The notes under the pieces are model-generated. The model had not been told where the DNA came from. It ran no database searches and saw nothing but the letters and a program-made list of their open reading frames with translations. The position numbers were made by a program, and so were the translations under genes. Shown piece by piece: positions 15,810 to 27,427 of a stretch of DNA of 64,000 bases (position 1 is its first letter; every line of letters starts with the position of its first letter). The DNA comes from Nonomuraea maritima (GTDB taxonomy: Bacteria > Actinomycetota > Actinomycetes > Streptosporangiales > Streptosporangiaceae), in contig NZ_FNFB01000010.1 of assembly GCF_900100395.1 (NCBI RefSeq), positions 158,287-222,286 on the forward strand. Reading direction: 5' to 3'.

Positions 15810-17102
15810 GTGTCCACGCTGACGATCTTCAACTCCGTTCCGACCCAGGCCGCCCACCAGCCGAGCCCGGCCGAGGAACGTCCCATCCCCGCCGTGCTCG
15901 GCGCCGACCTCGAGGTGCCGGTCAAGGGCGGCAGGCTCGTCGGGTACGCCAACCTCGACTACGCCGCCAGCGCCCCCTGTCTGGAGCCGGTCAGTGCCGC
16001 CGTCGCCGCGGCCCTCCCGGCCTACTCCAGCGTCCACCGCGGCGCGGGCTACGCCTCGCAGCTCACCACAGCCCGCTACGAGCAGGCCCGCCACACCGTA
16101 CGGGCCTTCGTCGGCGCCCGCCCCGACGACGCCGTGATCTTCACCCGCAACACCACCGACGCCACCAACCTGCTGGCCGGCTGCCTGCCCGAGGGCACCA
16201 CCACCGTGGTCTTCGACACCGAGCACCACGCCTCCCTGCTCCCCTGGAAGAACGCCGTACGGCTGGCCCCGCCCGCCTTCCCCGGCGAGGCCGTGCGCGC
16301 GGCCGACGAGGCGCTCGCCGCGATCGACGGGCCGAAGCTGCTCGTGGTCACCGCCGCCTCCAACGTCACCGGCGAGCTGTGGCCCATCGCCGCACTCGCG
16401 CACATCGCGCACCGGCACGGCGCCCGGATCTTCGTCGACGCCGCCCAGTACGTCCCGCACCGGCGCCTCAACCTGACCGCGCTCGACCTCGACTACGTGG
16501 CCTTCTCCGGGCACAAGCTGTACGCCCCGTTCGGGGCGGGGGCGCTGATCGGGCGGCGCGACTGGCTGGCCGACGGTGAGCCGTACCTGAAGGGCGGCGG
16601 CGCGGTGCGCTCCGTCGCGGAGACCACCGAGTGGCACGACGACCCGGAGCCGCGCCACGAGGCCGGCACCCCGAACGTGCTCGGCGCCATCGCCCTCGCC
16701 GCGGCCTGCGACGCGCTGAGCGCCACCGGCTGGACGGCGCTCGTCGAGGAGGAGGAGCGGCTGATCGGGCGGCTGCGCTCCGGACTCGCCGCCATCGAGG
16801 GCGTGCGGGAGCTGGCGCTGTGGGGCGACGCCCACCCGCGGGTGGGGATCGTGTCGTTCACCGTCGCCGGTTACACGGCCCGCGAGGTCGCCGAGGCACT
16901 GTCCGGCGAGTACGGCATCGGGGTGCGCGACGGGAAGTTCTGCGCGCACCCGTTCGTGCGGCACCTGCTGGGCGAGAGCGACGGCGGCTGCGCCGACGGC
17001 ACCGCCTCGGCGGTCCGCGCCTCCATCGGCATCGGCACCACAGACGAACACGTGGACCGCCTGGTCGAGGCCCTGCGCGACCTCACCGCCCGCACCCGCT
17101 GA
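15810..17102 (+). CDS. Class V aminotransferase, cysteine desulfurase-like
   Basis: A PLP enzyme of 430 residues. The lysine that binds PLP is in VAFSGHKLYAPFGAG; HHASLLPWKN, VTAASNVTGELWPI and FVDAAQYVPH mark the SufS/NifS-like fold. A cysteine lies in GVRDGKFCAHPF, near where desulfurases place theirs, but whether it is catalytic is uncertain. GTG 15810 follows GAGGAGG by 6 bases. The SAM-IV leader ties it to sulfur amino acid metabolism; a cysteine or methionine-related lyase, desulfurase or transaminase role is likely. No scaffold or suf genes are adjacent. Confidence 0.82.
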   Translation: MSTLTIFNSVPTQAAHQPSPAEERPIPAVLGADLEVPVKGGRLVGYANLDYAASAPCLEPVSAAVAAALPAYSSVHRGAGYASQLTTARYEQARHTVRAFVGARPDDAVIFTRNTTDATNLLAGCLPEGTTTVVFDTEHHASLLPWKNAVRLAPPAFPGEAVRAADEALAAIDGPKLLVVTAASNVTGELWPIAALAHIAHRHGARIFVDAAQYVPHRRLNLTALDLDYVAFSGHKLYAPFGAGALIGRRDWLADGEPYLKGGGAVRSVAETTEWHDDPEPRHEAGTPNVLGAIALAAACDALSATGWTALVEEEERLIGRLRSGLAAIEGVRELALWGDAHPRVGIVSFTVAGYTAREVAEALSGEYGIGVRDGKFCAHPFVRHLLGESDGGCADGTASAVRASIGIGTTDEHVDRLVEALRDLTARTR

Positions 17103-17128
17103 CGCCCGGCCACCTCCACCCGACCGCC

Positions 17129-17887
17129 TCAGCGGTTGGGTGGCTTGCGGTGCTGGGGCGGCTCGTCGGCGATGAGGGCGTCGATGTCCCGCATGTCCTC
17201 ATCGCTCAGCCTGCTGCCCGCGTCCCGATCGGACGGCTGCCGCGGCACCCGCGGATGCCCGGACCCGGGCTGCGAAGGCTGCTCGGGCTGCATGGGCATC
17301 GGCTGCGTGGACTCACCTCGTGTGGACTCACCTCGTGTGGGCTCGGGTCCTGTGCGCTCGGCCTGCGCGGGCGGCGCGCCCTCCCCCGTGTTCGCGCCGG
17401 AGTTCCAGGTGGTGCCCGCCGTCGTCCGGCTCGGGGTGTGCGCGGCCAGTTCCTGCTCCATGACGCGCCGCTCCGTACGCCTGCGGAACACCGCGTGGAA
17501 GATGCCGTCCAGACTGAGGCGCCCGCCACCCAGGGCCAGGAAGAGCAGGCAGAGCGCCCCCAGCGCCCCCGCGAGCTCCCAGCCGCCCTCGGAGACCATC
17601 ACACCCCGTCCCCAGTGCGCGAACGTGATCGCGCCGAGCATGTCGGCCAACAGCAGCAGCGCCACCGGACGCACCAGCAGCCCCAGGATCAGCAGGACGC
17701 CGCCGATCGTCTCCACCGTCATCGCGTAGCCCGCGGCCAGGTCGGGCATCGGGATCCCCATCTCCGAGAACCCCTGGGCCGTGGCACTGTGTCCGGCCTG
17801 CCACTTCTGCCAGCCGTGTGCCACGAAGATCACGCCAGTGGCGACTCGCGCGATCAGCGACGCGATGTCAAAGACCACTCGCTTCAT
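17129..17887 (-). CDS. DoxX-family membrane protein with disordered tail
   Basis: The first 135 residues form a four-helix DoxX domain ([68 protein letters not shown]). The remaining 115 residues are polar, proline and glutamine rich and appear disordered, with a small perfect repeat ESTRGEST. DoxX proteins are inner-membrane proteins of uncertain function, sometimes tied to thiol or oxidative stress. It converges on the aminotransferase gene. Confidence 0.85.
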   Translation of the reverse strand: MKRVVFDIASLIARVATGVIFVAHGWQKWQAGHSATAQGFSEMGIPMPDLAAGYAMTVETIGGVLLILGLLVRPVALLLLADMLGAITFAHWGRGVMVSEGGWELAGALGALCLLFLALGGGRLSLDGIFHAVFRRRTERRVMEQELAAHTPSRTTAGTTWNSGANTGEGAPPAQAERTGPEPTRGESTRGESTQPMPMQPEQPSQPGSGHPRVPRQPSDRDAGSRLSDEDMRDIDALIADEPPQHRKPPNR

Positions 17888-18009
17888 GGTGCTTTCTCCC
17901 CCCGTTCCTGGTATTCCTCCCCTTGGACGGCATAAGGAAGCGGGTCATGCCATGTCTTGACCTATCCCCCGCGCTGGCCCGCCGAACGGGACGGTGGCAG
18001 CATGGCCGT

Positions 18010-19155
18010 ATGACGGAACGCGTGGTGGGAATCGGCGCGGGCGCGAAAGAACTGGCCACCGAGGACATGATCCTCAACATCGGCCCGCAGCACCCGTCCA
18101 CGCACGGTGTGCTGAGGCTCCGGCTGACCCTCGACGGCGAGCGCATCACCGCCGCCGAGCCGATCATCGGCTACATGCACCGGGGCGCGGAGAAGCTCTT
18201 CGAGGTCCGCGACTACCGGCAGATCATCATGCTGGCCAACCGGCACGACTGGCTGTCGGGGTTCGCGAACGAGCTGGGCGTGGTGCTCGCCGCCGAACGC
18301 ATGCTCGGCATGGAACCGCCGGTGCGGGCCGTGTGGGCGCGTACGCTGCTGGCCGAGCTCAACCGGGTGCTCAACCACCTGATGTTCCTCGGCTCCTACC
18401 CGCTGGAGCTCGGCGCGATGACGCCGCTGTTCTACTCCTTCAACGAGCGCGAACGCATCCAGGCCGTCATGGAGGAGATCTCCGGCGGGCGCATGCACTA
18501 CATGTTCAACCGGGTCGGCGGCCTCAAGGAAGACCTCCCGTACGGCTGGCTCGACCGGGTGTCGGACGCGATCGCCGAGACCCGCCGTCGCGTGCCCGAG
18601 ATCGAGGACCTCATCCTGCACAACGAGATCTTCATCGCCCGCACCAAGGGCGTGGGCGTCCTCACGCGCGAGCAGATCCTGCAGTACGGCGTGAGCGGCC
18701 CCATCGCCAGGGCCTCCGGCGTCGACCTCGACCTGCGCCGCGACGACCCGTACCTCGCCTACGGCGAACTGCCGGTGAAGGTCGTCACCCGCACCGCCGG
18801 CGACTGCCGGGCCCGGTTCGAGGTGCTGTTCGAGCAGCTGCGGGTCTCGCTCGACCTGGCCGAGGCCTGCGTCGACCGGCTGCGCTCGCTGCCGCCAGGC
18901 CCGATCAACCAGCGCCTGCCGAAGGTGCTCAAGGTGCCGGAGGGCCACACGTACGCCTGGACGGAGAACCCGCTCGGCATCAACGGCTACTACCTGGTCT
19001 CGAAGGGCGACAAGACGCCGTGGCGGCTCAAGCTGCGCTCGGCGTCCTACAGCAACATCCAGGTGCTGCGCGAGATGTTGCCCGGCCACCTGGTCGCCGA
19101 CATGGTCGCCATCCTCGGCTCGATGTTCTTCGTCGTGGGCGACATCGACAAGTAG
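18010..19155 (+). CDS. nuoD: Orphan NADH-quinone oxidoreductase subunit D homologue
   Basis: Encodes 381 residues of the 49-kDa/NuoD family: [18 protein letters not shown] with the conserved quinone-site His, [57 protein letters not shown], and the C-terminal [11 protein letters not shown]. In complex I this subunit lines the quinone site and is part of the peripheral arm. No other nuo gene is near, so it is an extra copy or works with subunits encoded elsewhere. ATG 18010 gives the natural N-terminus; the frame is open upstream through promoter DNA. Confidence 0.88.
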   Translation: MTERVVGIGAGAKELATEDMILNIGPQHPSTHGVLRLRLTLDGERITAAEPIIGYMHRGAEKLFEVRDYRQIIMLANRHDWLSGFANELGVVLAAERMLGMEPPVRAVWARTLLAELNRVLNHLMFLGSYPLELGAMTPLFYSFNERERIQAVMEEISGGRMHYMFNRVGGLKEDLPYGWLDRVSDAIAETRRRVPEIEDLILHNEIFIARTKGVGVLTREQILQYGVSGPIARASGVDLDLRRDDPYLAYGELPVKVVTRTAGDCRARFEVLFEQLRVSLDLAEACVDRLRSLPPGPINQRLPKVLKVPEGHTYAWTENPLGINGYYLVSKGDKTPWRLKLRSASYSNIQVLREMLPGHLVADMVAILGSMFFVVGDIDK

Positions 19156-19160
19156 CGCGC

Positions 19161-19616
19161 TCAGTCGCGCTTGCCGGCCTCGCCCTGGTCCTTCGGCACC
19201 CGGCAGGCGTGCTCGAGATAGAGGGCCGCGCAGACCAGCAGCACGCACGACACGAGCGACCCCGACGCGATGAAGAACTCGGCGCGCGGCGTGTCACGGT
19301 CGAGCATCGGCGCCGTGTAGAACGCGAACCCGGCGAAGACCCCACCGAACGCTGCCCCGGCGTACGCCGACGCCTTGGCCAGGGCGGTCAGCCGGGCCAC
19401 GGCCAGCGGCTCCACCGGTTTGGTGCCGGGTTTGCGGGCGATGCGGGCCTTGGTCACCCACCCGCTGTAGCCCTCGCCGAGCGCGAGGAACAGCACCGTG
19501 GGGATCGCCGTCCACGGGATGTAGAACCCGCCGTAGAAGTACCTGGTCGCCGCCCACGTGATCAGGCCGACGACGACGAGCAGGGCGACGAGATGGCCTG
19601 GATGGGTGGGCTTCAA
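19161..19616 (-). CDS. DUF3180 membrane protein
   Basis: A 151-residue protein with four predicted membrane helices (HLVALLVVVGLITWAATRYF, WTAIPTVLFLALGEG, AYAGAAFGGVFAGFAF, LVSCVLLVCAALYLEHAC). This family is a fixed partner of folK in actinobacteria (Rv3605c equivalent), with no known activity. Its start overlaps the folK stop by 4 bases, so it is translationally coupled at the end of the folate operon. Confidence 0.88.
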   Translation of the reverse strand: MKPTHPGHLVALLVVVGLITWAATRYFYGGFYIPWTAIPTVLFLALGEGYSGWVTKARIARKPGTKPVEPLAVARLTALAKASAYAGAAFGGVFAGFAFYTAPMLDRDTPRAEFFIASGSLVSCVLLVCAALYLEHACRVPKDQGEAGKRD

Positions 19617-20116
19617 TCGGGCCTCTGCAGCTTGAGGTCGTCACGCAGGCGCACGCCCTGCCGGTCGAGCCCTTCCGCCAGCTCCGCCACCCGGCCGCGC
19701 CCGCGCAGCTCGCCATCCGGGTCGATCCACGCCCAGGGCACCATCACGAACGCCCGCTCGTGCGCCCTCGGGTGCGGCAACGTGAGGTCTGGTTCGTCGC
19801 TGACCGTCTCGCCCACCACGATGAGGTCGACGTCGAGGGTGCGCGACCCCCACCGCTCCTCGCGTACACGGCCGAAGGCGTTCTCGACGCTCTGCGCGCG
19901 CTCGAGGAGCGTGCGCGGCGCCAGGGTGGTCTCGGCGACCACGATCGCGTTCAGGTACGGACGCTGCCCGCCCGGCCCGCCGACCGGATCGGTCTCGAAG
20001 ACGGGGGACGCCTTGACGAACGTGAGGCCCGGCGCGTCGAACAGCGTGTCCACCGCGCCCTGCAGCGTCTGGAACCGGTTGCCCAGGTTGCTGCCGAGGG
20101 AGAGCACCACTTTCAT
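19613..20116 (-). CDS. folK: 6-hydroxymethyl-7,8-dihydropterin pyrophosphokinase
   Basis: Transfers pyrophosphate from ATP to the pterin alcohol in folate synthesis. The 167 residues show VVLSLGSNLGNR, SPVFETDPVGG, QRPYLNAIV, RWGSRTLDVDLIV (Mg/ATP motif) and LPHPRAHERAFVMVPW. It overlaps both neighbours by 4 bases (folB upstream, DUF3180 downstream). Confidence 0.95.
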   Translation of the reverse strand: MKVVLSLGSNLGNRFQTLQGAVDTLFDAPGLTFVKASPVFETDPVGGPGGQRPYLNAIVVAETTLAPRTLLERAQSVENAFGRVREERWGSRTLDVDLIVVGETVSDEPDLTLPHPRAHERAFVMVPWAWIDPDGELRGRGRVAELAEGLDRQGVRLRDDLKLQRPD

Positions 20117-20478
20117 GCGCGGCTCCGCTCGATCGTCACGACGACGTCGCCGAAGGGCAGCGGGATCGGCGCCGCCGGCTTGTGGACGCTCACCTCGACC
20201 TTCTGCACCAGCTCGCTCGCCAGGCAGACGTCGGCCAGCCGCTGCGCGAGCGTCTCGATCAGCTGGACCGGCTCGCCCTCCACCACCTCGGTGAGCCGCT
20301 GGGCCAGCCGCCCGTAGTCGACGGTCTTGGCGAGGTCGTCACCGGCCGCGGCCGGCGCGGTGTCGAGGAACAGCGTCGCGTCGACGACGAACTCCTGCCC
20401 GAGTTCGCGTTCGGCGTCGAGCACGCCGTGTCTTCCGCGGGCCCGCAGGCCCTTGAGGGCAATGCGATCAGCGCTCAA
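20113..20478 (-). CDS. folB: Dihydroneopterin aldolase
   Basis: A 121-residue enzyme making 6-hydroxymethyl-dihydropterin: IALKGLRARGRHGVLDAER, FVVDATLFLDT, KTVDYGRLAQRLTEVVEGEPVQLIETLAQRLAD and VEVSVHKPAAPIPLPFGDVVVTI, with the family's Glu and Lys. The start must be TTG at 20478 (LSADRIAL); the frame continues upstream but only as an overlap of the NTF2-like gene. The TTG overlaps that gene's end by 11 bases, and a GGAAGG site precedes it. Confidence 0.93.
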   Translation of the reverse strand: MSADRIALKGLRARGRHGVLDAERELGQEFVVDATLFLDTAPAAAGDDLAKTVDYGRLAQRLTEVVEGEPVQLIETLAQRLADVCLASELVQKVEVSVHKPAAPIPLPFGDVVVTIERSRA

Positions 20479-20914
20479 GCTCGCCTTCCTCCTCCTCGTC
20501 GTCGTCACCCTGCAGCACCGGCGACCCGTGGTGCATCCACAGCCGCCAGCCCTGCGAGGTGCGGATGTAGACGTTGCTGGCCACCACCTTGCCCGCCGCG
20601 AAGCTGGCCTCACCCTCCTCCCCGGCGGTCAGGATGTTCTCGACGCAGGTCAGGACGGCCACGTCGCCGAGCACGGTGGTGTTGACGTCGGTGAGTACGA
20701 ACTGGATGTACGTGGTGTTCGCCATGATCAGCGCCCACGAACGCAGCACCTCGGAGCGGCCCTGGAGGAGGGTCCAGCCGGGATGCACGCAGCTCACCTG
20801 GTCGGCGGCGGAGTCCTCGGCCCATACCTCGGTCATCTTGTCGAGGTCGCCGCTCTCGATCGCGGCGTAGAACTCCTGGTTGACCGTCTCGATGGCGGCG
20901 GTGTCGACGCTCAT
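20468..20914 (-). CDS. NTF2/SnoaL-like protein in the folate operon
   Basis: A 148-residue protein of the nuclear transport factor 2/SnoaL fold: AAIETVNQEFYAAIESGDLDKMTEVWAED, VSCVHPGWTLLQGRSEVLRSW, VTCVENI and VASNVYIRTSQGWRLWMHHGSP. The C-terminus is very acidic (GDDDEEEEGE). ATG 20914 has a GGAG site 7 bases upstream and overlaps the folP stop by 4 bases. The family often carries small-molecule isomerases or has no known activity. Its tight coupling between folP and folB suggests a role with pterins, but none is known. Confidence 0.85.
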   Translation of the reverse strand: MSVDTAAIETVNQEFYAAIESGDLDKMTEVWAEDSAADQVSCVHPGWTLLQGRSEVLRSWALIMANTTYIQFVLTDVNTTVLGDVAVLTCVENILTAGEEGEASFAAGKVVASNVYIRTSQGWRLWMHHGSPVLQGDDDEEEEGELER

Positions 20915-21768
20915 GTGGCTGCTCCGGCTCTCTTCCATGCGGCGGCCACGCGCACGGCATCGGCGTTGGGGGCTACCTGGTGGACACGTACGCACCAGGC
21001 TCCGGCGTGCGCGGCGAGTGCCGTCACGGCCAGTGTCGCGTCGTCGTTGCGGTCGAACGGCCGGGGTGTGCCGTCGGGGTCGGCCAGCAGCCGCCCCAGG
21101 AACCGCTTACGCGACGCGCCGATCAGCAAGGGGTAACCCATTTCGGTCAGCCGCGGGATCGCGGCCAGGATCGACCAGTTGTGCTCGGCGTTCTTGGCGA
21201 AACCGAGGCCGGGATCGAGAACGATCTGCTCCTCCGCGACGCCCTGGGCGAGCACCGTGTCGACCCTTTTGGTCAGTTCGGTGGTGACCTCGGCCACCAC
21301 GTCGTCGTAGAGGGCGCGGCTCTGCATGTCGTGGCTGTGGCCGCGCCAGTGCATCACGACGTAGGTGGCGCCGGTCGCGGCCACCACGCGCGGCATCTCG
21401 GGGTCGGCGAGGCCGCCGCTCACGTCGTTGACCATGCGGGCGCCCGCCTCGACCGAGGCCCGCGCCACTTCGGCGCGCATGGTGTCGACGCTGACGACCG
21501 CGCCCTCCGCGGCCAGCGCCCGGATGACGGGAACGACCCGCGCCAGCTCCTCCTCGAGCGACACCCGCGCCGCTCCCGGCCGGGTGGACTCGCCGCCCAC
21601 GTCGACGATGTCGGCGCCCTCAGCGATCAGGTCGAGGCCATGGCGGATGGCGGCCTTCTCGTCGAACCACCTGCCGCCGTCGGAGAACGAATCGGGCGTC
21701 ACGTTGACGACGCCCATGACAAGGCACCGCTCCGCACCCCCCGGCGCGTTCATGGGCACGCTAGTCAT
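20911..21768 (-). CDS. folP: Dihydropteroate synthase
   Basis: Condenses p-aminobenzoate with the pterin pyrophosphate; the sulfonamide target. Landmarks in 285 residues: VMGVVNVTPDSFSDGG, ADIVDVGGESTRPGA, VSVDTMRAEVA, MVNDVSGG, YVVMHWRG, IVLDPGLGFAK, LIGASRKRFLG and the final VRVHQVAPNADAVR. ATG 21768 lies about 60 bases after the folE stop. Confidence 0.95.
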   Translation of the reverse strand: MTSVPMNAPGGAERCLVMGVVNVTPDSFSDGGRWFDEKAAIRHGLDLIAEGADIVDVGGESTRPGAARVSLEEELARVVPVIRALAAEGAVVSVDTMRAEVARASVEAGARMVNDVSGGLADPEMPRVVAATGATYVVMHWRGHSHDMQSRALYDDVVAEVTTELTKRVDTVLAQGVAEEQIVLDPGLGFAKNAEHNWSILAAIPRLTEMGYPLLIGASRKRFLGRLLADPDGTPRPFDRNDDATLAVTALAAHAGAWCVRVHQVAPNADAVRVAAAWKRAGAAT

Positions 21769-21826
21769 GGGGCAAGCCTAGGCGCTTCCCCACACTTGTT
21801 GACATCGTGGGTACCCCGTTCGATCG

Positions 21827-22401
21827 TCACCGGCCCAGGATCAGCGCCATCGCCTCGGATCGGGTGCTGTCGCTCGTACGGAAGTTGCCACGGACGGCCG
21901 AGGTGACCGTCTTGGCTCCCGGTTTGCGTACGCCCCGCATGGTCATGCACAGGTGTTCTGCCTCGACCACCACGATCACCCCGCGCGGGTCGAGCACCCG
22001 TACGAGCGCGTCGGCGATCTGCGACGTCATGCGCTCCTGCACCTGCGGACGGCGGGCGAAGACGTCGACCAGCCTGGCCAGCTTCGACAGGCCGGTCACC
22101 TGGCCGCGCTCGTTGGGGATGTAGCCCACGTGCGCCAGCCCGTGGAAGGGCACCAGGTGGTGCTCGCACGTCGAGTACACCTCGATGTCGCGGACGAGCA
22201 CCATCTCGTCGTGGTCGACGTCGAAGACCTTGGTCAGGACGTCCTCGGGGGCCTGGCCGAGCCCGGAGTACTGCTCGGCCATGGCCCGGGCGACCCTGGC
22301 GGGCGTCTCGACGAGGCCGTCACGGTCGGGGTCCTCGCCGATGGCGTAGAGGATCTCGCGGACGGCCTTCTCGATGCGCGCCAGGTCGACGTCGTACTGG
22401 G

Positions 22402-22405
<4 letters not shown>
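21827..22405 (-). CDS. folE: GTP cyclohydrolase I
   Basis: Opens the folate pathway by turning GTP into dihydroneopterin triphosphate. The 192 residues carry the zinc ligands in [12 protein letters not shown] and the later [17 protein letters not shown], plus [22 protein letters not shown]. Its start overlaps the ftsH stop by 4 bases, so ftsH and the fol genes form one operon. Confidence 0.96.
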
Positions 22406-24483
<2,078 letters not shown>

Positions 24484-24636
24484 CGCGACTTCTGACTACC
24501 CGAAGGCGACACGCGGTCACCCTTCAGAAGTCTGAAGGTACACCGGCAGAGCGCACGGAGGGACCCGCCCGCTGCACCGGCCTTGCCCTTTCAACGTACG
24601 TCACGTTGCGCGGTGTTCCCGGTCCTGTGCCAATCG

Positions 24637-25188
24637 CTACTGATAAACGTGCGGCGCCAGGGTGCCGATGAAGGGCAGGTTGCGGTATCGCTCCGCGTAG
24701 TCGAGGCCATAACCGATGACGAACTCGTTGGGAATGTCGAAGCCCACGTATTTGACGTTGATGGGCACCTTCACCGCATCGGGTTTGCGCAGCGCGGTGC
24801 AGATCTCCAGCGACGCAGGATTGCGCGCTTTCAGGTTTTCCAGCAGCCAGTGCAGGGTGAGGCCGGAGTCGATGATGTCCTCGACGATGAGCACGTGGCG
24901 GTTCAGAATGTCGGTGTCGAGGTCTTTCAGCACGCGCACGACGCCGGACGACCGGGTGCCGGCGCCGTACGACGACACCGCCATCCAGTCCATCTGCACC
25001 GGCACGTGCAGGGCCCTGGCCAGGTCGGCCATCACCATGACGGCGCCCTTCAGCACCCCCACGAGCAGCACGTCCTTGCCCGCGTAGTCCTCGTCGATCC
25101 GGGCGGCCAGCTCTTTGATCTTGCCTTGGAGCTCGGCCTCGGGAATGAGGACTTTCTCAAGGTCACGGCCCATGTCGGCAGCGTCCAC
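24637..25188 (-). CDS. hpt: Hypoxanthine phosphoribosyltransferase
   Basis: Salvages hypoxanthine and guanine to IMP and GMP. The 183 residues include [28 protein letters not shown], the PRPP loop [14 protein letters not shown], and the closing [25 protein letters not shown]. It starts 10 bases after the tilS stop; the hpt-tilS pair next to ftsH is a widely conserved arrangement. Confidence 0.95.
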   Translation of the reverse strand: MDAADMGRDLEKVLIPEAELQGKIKELAARIDEDYAGKDVLLVGVLKGAVMVMADLARALHVPVQMDWMAVSSYGAGTRSSGVVRVLKDLDTDILNRHVLIVEDIIDSGLTLHWLLENLKARNPASLEICTALRKPDAVKVPINVKYVGFDIPNEFVIGYGLDYAERYRNLPFIGTLAPHVYQ

Positions 25189-25198
25189 CTGTGGTTCC

Positions 25199-26227
25199 TT
25201 ACGGGATGGGAGTGATGGCGAGTATCAGAGTGCCATATCGCCGCACAGCGGTCAGACCCCCGGGCAGGTCAACGGCTTTCTGCCCACGCCACCGCGTGAC
25301 GAGCCGGTCGACGGCCAGCACATGGGTGGCGGAAAGCGCCCCGGACGGCGCTCCGGCGGCGAGGGCGGCCCGCCGCAGGACCCTCCTGCGGACGGCGTCG
25401 GGCAGTTTCTCGAGCTTCGCGACGCTCAACTCCACCGGCTTTCCCGGCGCGGCGATATCGCTTAGAGCGCAATCGGTATAGGCCGATCCGGCCCATATGT
25501 CGAGCGCGTCGGCGTCCTCGCGGGCCAGCCTCGCGGTGCGCGCGAGCGCGTCGGCGACTCCGGGGCCGAGTTCGGCCTCCAGGACGGGCAGGACCTTCCG
25601 CCGGACGCGCACCCGCGTGAAGCGGGGGTCGTCGTTGTGCGGGTCGTCCCAGGGGGCAAGACCCAGGGCCGCGCACGCGGCGACGGTGGTGGCCCGCGGA
25701 AGGTCGAGGAAGGGCCGGCGGTAGCGGCCCGACACGGCGGCCATCCCCGACAGCGACCGCGGCCCGCTGCCCCTGGCGAGCCCCAGGAGCACGGTCTCCG
25801 CCTGGTCGTCGCGCGTGTGGCCGAGCAGCACCGCGTCGGCGCCGAGCCGGTCGGCGGCCGCCGCGAGCGCGCCGTAGCGGGCCTCGCGCGCCGCCGCCTC
25901 CGGCCCGCCCGCGGTGCCGACCTCGACGGTGAGGACCTCTGCCGGATCGAGCCCGAGCTCGCCGGACCCCACCTCGGCGACCGTACGGGCCCGCTCGGCC
26001 GAACCCGGCTGCAACTGGTGGTCGACGGTGAGCAGCCCGGCACGCAGCCCCGCGCGGGGCGCGACGAAACCGAGCGCCGCCGCCAGCGCCAGCGAGTCGG
26101 CGCCGCCGCTGCACGCCACCAGCACCGACGCCCCCTGCGGGACGTCGGCCAGCGCTTCGCGCACGGCCCTGCGCACGTCGGCTACGGCTGGATGTGGGCC
26201 CACGCCTGCATTCTCCCGTGCCGCCAT
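25199..26227 (-). CDS. tilS: tRNA(Ile) lysidine synthetase
   Basis: Modifies C34 of the minor tRNA-Ile with lysine, so it reads AUA. The N-terminal ATP-pyrophosphatase carries the PP-loop [18 protein letters not shown]. Further landmarks are [38 protein letters not shown] and [26 protein letters not shown]. The C-terminal domain is short, as usual in actinobacteria (342 residues in all). A later in-frame start is possible because the first 15 residues are poorly conserved. Confidence 0.93.
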   Translation of the reverse strand: MAARENAGVGPHPAVADVRRAVREALADVPQGASVLVACSGGADSLALAAALGFVAPRAGLRAGLLTVDHQLQPGSAERARTVAEVGSGELGLDPAEVLTVEVGTAGGPEAAAREARYGALAAAADRLGADAVLLGHTRDDQAETVLLGLARGSGPRSLSGMAAVSGRYRRPFLDLPRATTVAACAALGLAPWDDPHNDDPRFTRVRVRRKVLPVLEAELGPGVADALARTARLAREDADALDIWAGSAYTDCALSDIAAPGKPVELSVAKLEKLPDAVRRRVLRRAALAAGAPSGALSATHVLAVDRLVTRWRGQKAVDLPGGLTAVRRYGTLILAITPIP

Positions 26228-26263
26228 GCCCCCGGCGACTGCACCGGGGGTGCGGCGAAAAGG

Positions 26264-27349
26264 TCAGGCGGGCAGCGCCGGGGTGCCGATGACGCGGTCG
26301 ATCCAGGAGGTCGGGTCGGAGATCTCCTGGTGGGTGGGGAGGGTCTGCGGCGACGTCCAGATGCGGTTGAAACCGTCCATGCCGACGCGGTCGACGACCG
26401 TGCGGACGAACGCCGAGCCCTCGGCGTACTGCTTCATCTTGAGGTCGATGCCGAGCAGGCGGCGGACGGTGCGGTCGAGGCGGGAGCCGCCCTCGCGGCG
26501 GTGGGCGAACTTGCCGCGGATCTCGCCCACCGTGGGCACCACGGACGGGCCAACCGCGTCCATGACGTAGTCGCCATGGCCCTCGACCAGGGTCATCACA
26601 GCAGTGAGCCGGTCGAGGATCTCCTTCTGCCCGGGCGACTGGATGGCGTCGATGAGGTTGCCCTCGCCGCCGCGCACCACGTCGGCGACGGTGTCGGCGG
26701 CGCTGCGCAGGCGTTCGAGCAGGGTGGGCAGGTCGAGGTCGGACGCGAGCAGGAACTCGGTCATCTGCGAGCGGACGTACTCGCGCAGCCACGGCACACC
26801 CGTGAACTGCACCCGGTGGGTCTCCTCGTGCAGGCAGACCCACAGGCGGAAGTCGTGCGGGTTGACGCCCATCTCGCGCTCGGCGTGCACGATGTTGGGC
26901 GCGACCAGCGTCAGCCGGCCGGTCGGCTCCTGGCCCGTGGGGTCGGGCGGCAGGAACAGCTCGTACTGGCCGAGCACCCGCGAGGCGAGGAAGGCGAGGA
27001 CGGCCCCGACCTCGACGCCCGTGATGCGCGACCCCACGGCCGAGACGATGGCCGGCGGCGGGTTGTCGCCGCGCGCCATGCGCTCGGTGAGAGGTTCGAG
27101 CACCACACGGAAGCCCGCGACGTTCGCCTTGATCCAGCCTGGCCGGTCGACGACGGTCGCGGTCTGCGGCGCGGTGTCGGTGTCGATCTTCGTGAACTCG
27201 CGCACGTGGCCCTCGGCCTCGCGGGACAGCGTACGGAGCTCGGTGACGGCCTGTCTGGCCTCCTCCCGGCTCACCTGAGGACCGGGGCGCACCAGGCGCG
27301 TACCGGTCGTGACGGCCAGATCCCAGTCGATCACCTGCATGATGTCCAC
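26264..27349 (-). CDS. Zinc-dependent metalloprotease-like protein (DUF2342)
   Basis: A 361-residue protein with a clear zinc-protease helix LWVCLHEETHRVQF (HExxH). NIVHAEREMGVNPHDF lies shortly before it and DYVMDAVGPSVVPTVGEIRGKF after it. This is the actinobacterial DUF2342 family, always near tilS and dacB (Rv3626c equivalent). The physiological substrate is unknown. It is not secreted: no signal peptide or helix is seen. Confidence 0.88.
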   Translation of the reverse strand: MDIMQVIDWDLAVTTGTRLVRPGPQVSREEARQAVTELRTLSREAEGHVREFTKIDTDTAPQTATVVDRPGWIKANVAGFRVVLEPLTERMARGDNPPPAIVSAVGSRITGVEVGAVLAFLASRVLGQYELFLPPDPTGQEPTGRLTLVAPNIVHAEREMGVNPHDFRLWVCLHEETHRVQFTGVPWLREYVRSQMTEFLLASDLDLPTLLERLRSAADTVADVVRGGEGNLIDAIQSPGQKEILDRLTAVMTLVEGHGDYVMDAVGPSVVPTVGEIRGKFAHRREGGSRLDRTVRRLLGIDLKMKQYAEGSAFVRTVVDRVGMDGFNRIWTSPQTLPTHQEISDPTSWIDRVIGTPALPA

Positions 27350-27427
27350 CGTACGTGCTCTGAGGTAAAGCCGCGAAGGGTCATCTTGCTACCTACCCTC
27401 ACGTACGGCCCTTCCCGTACGACCTCC

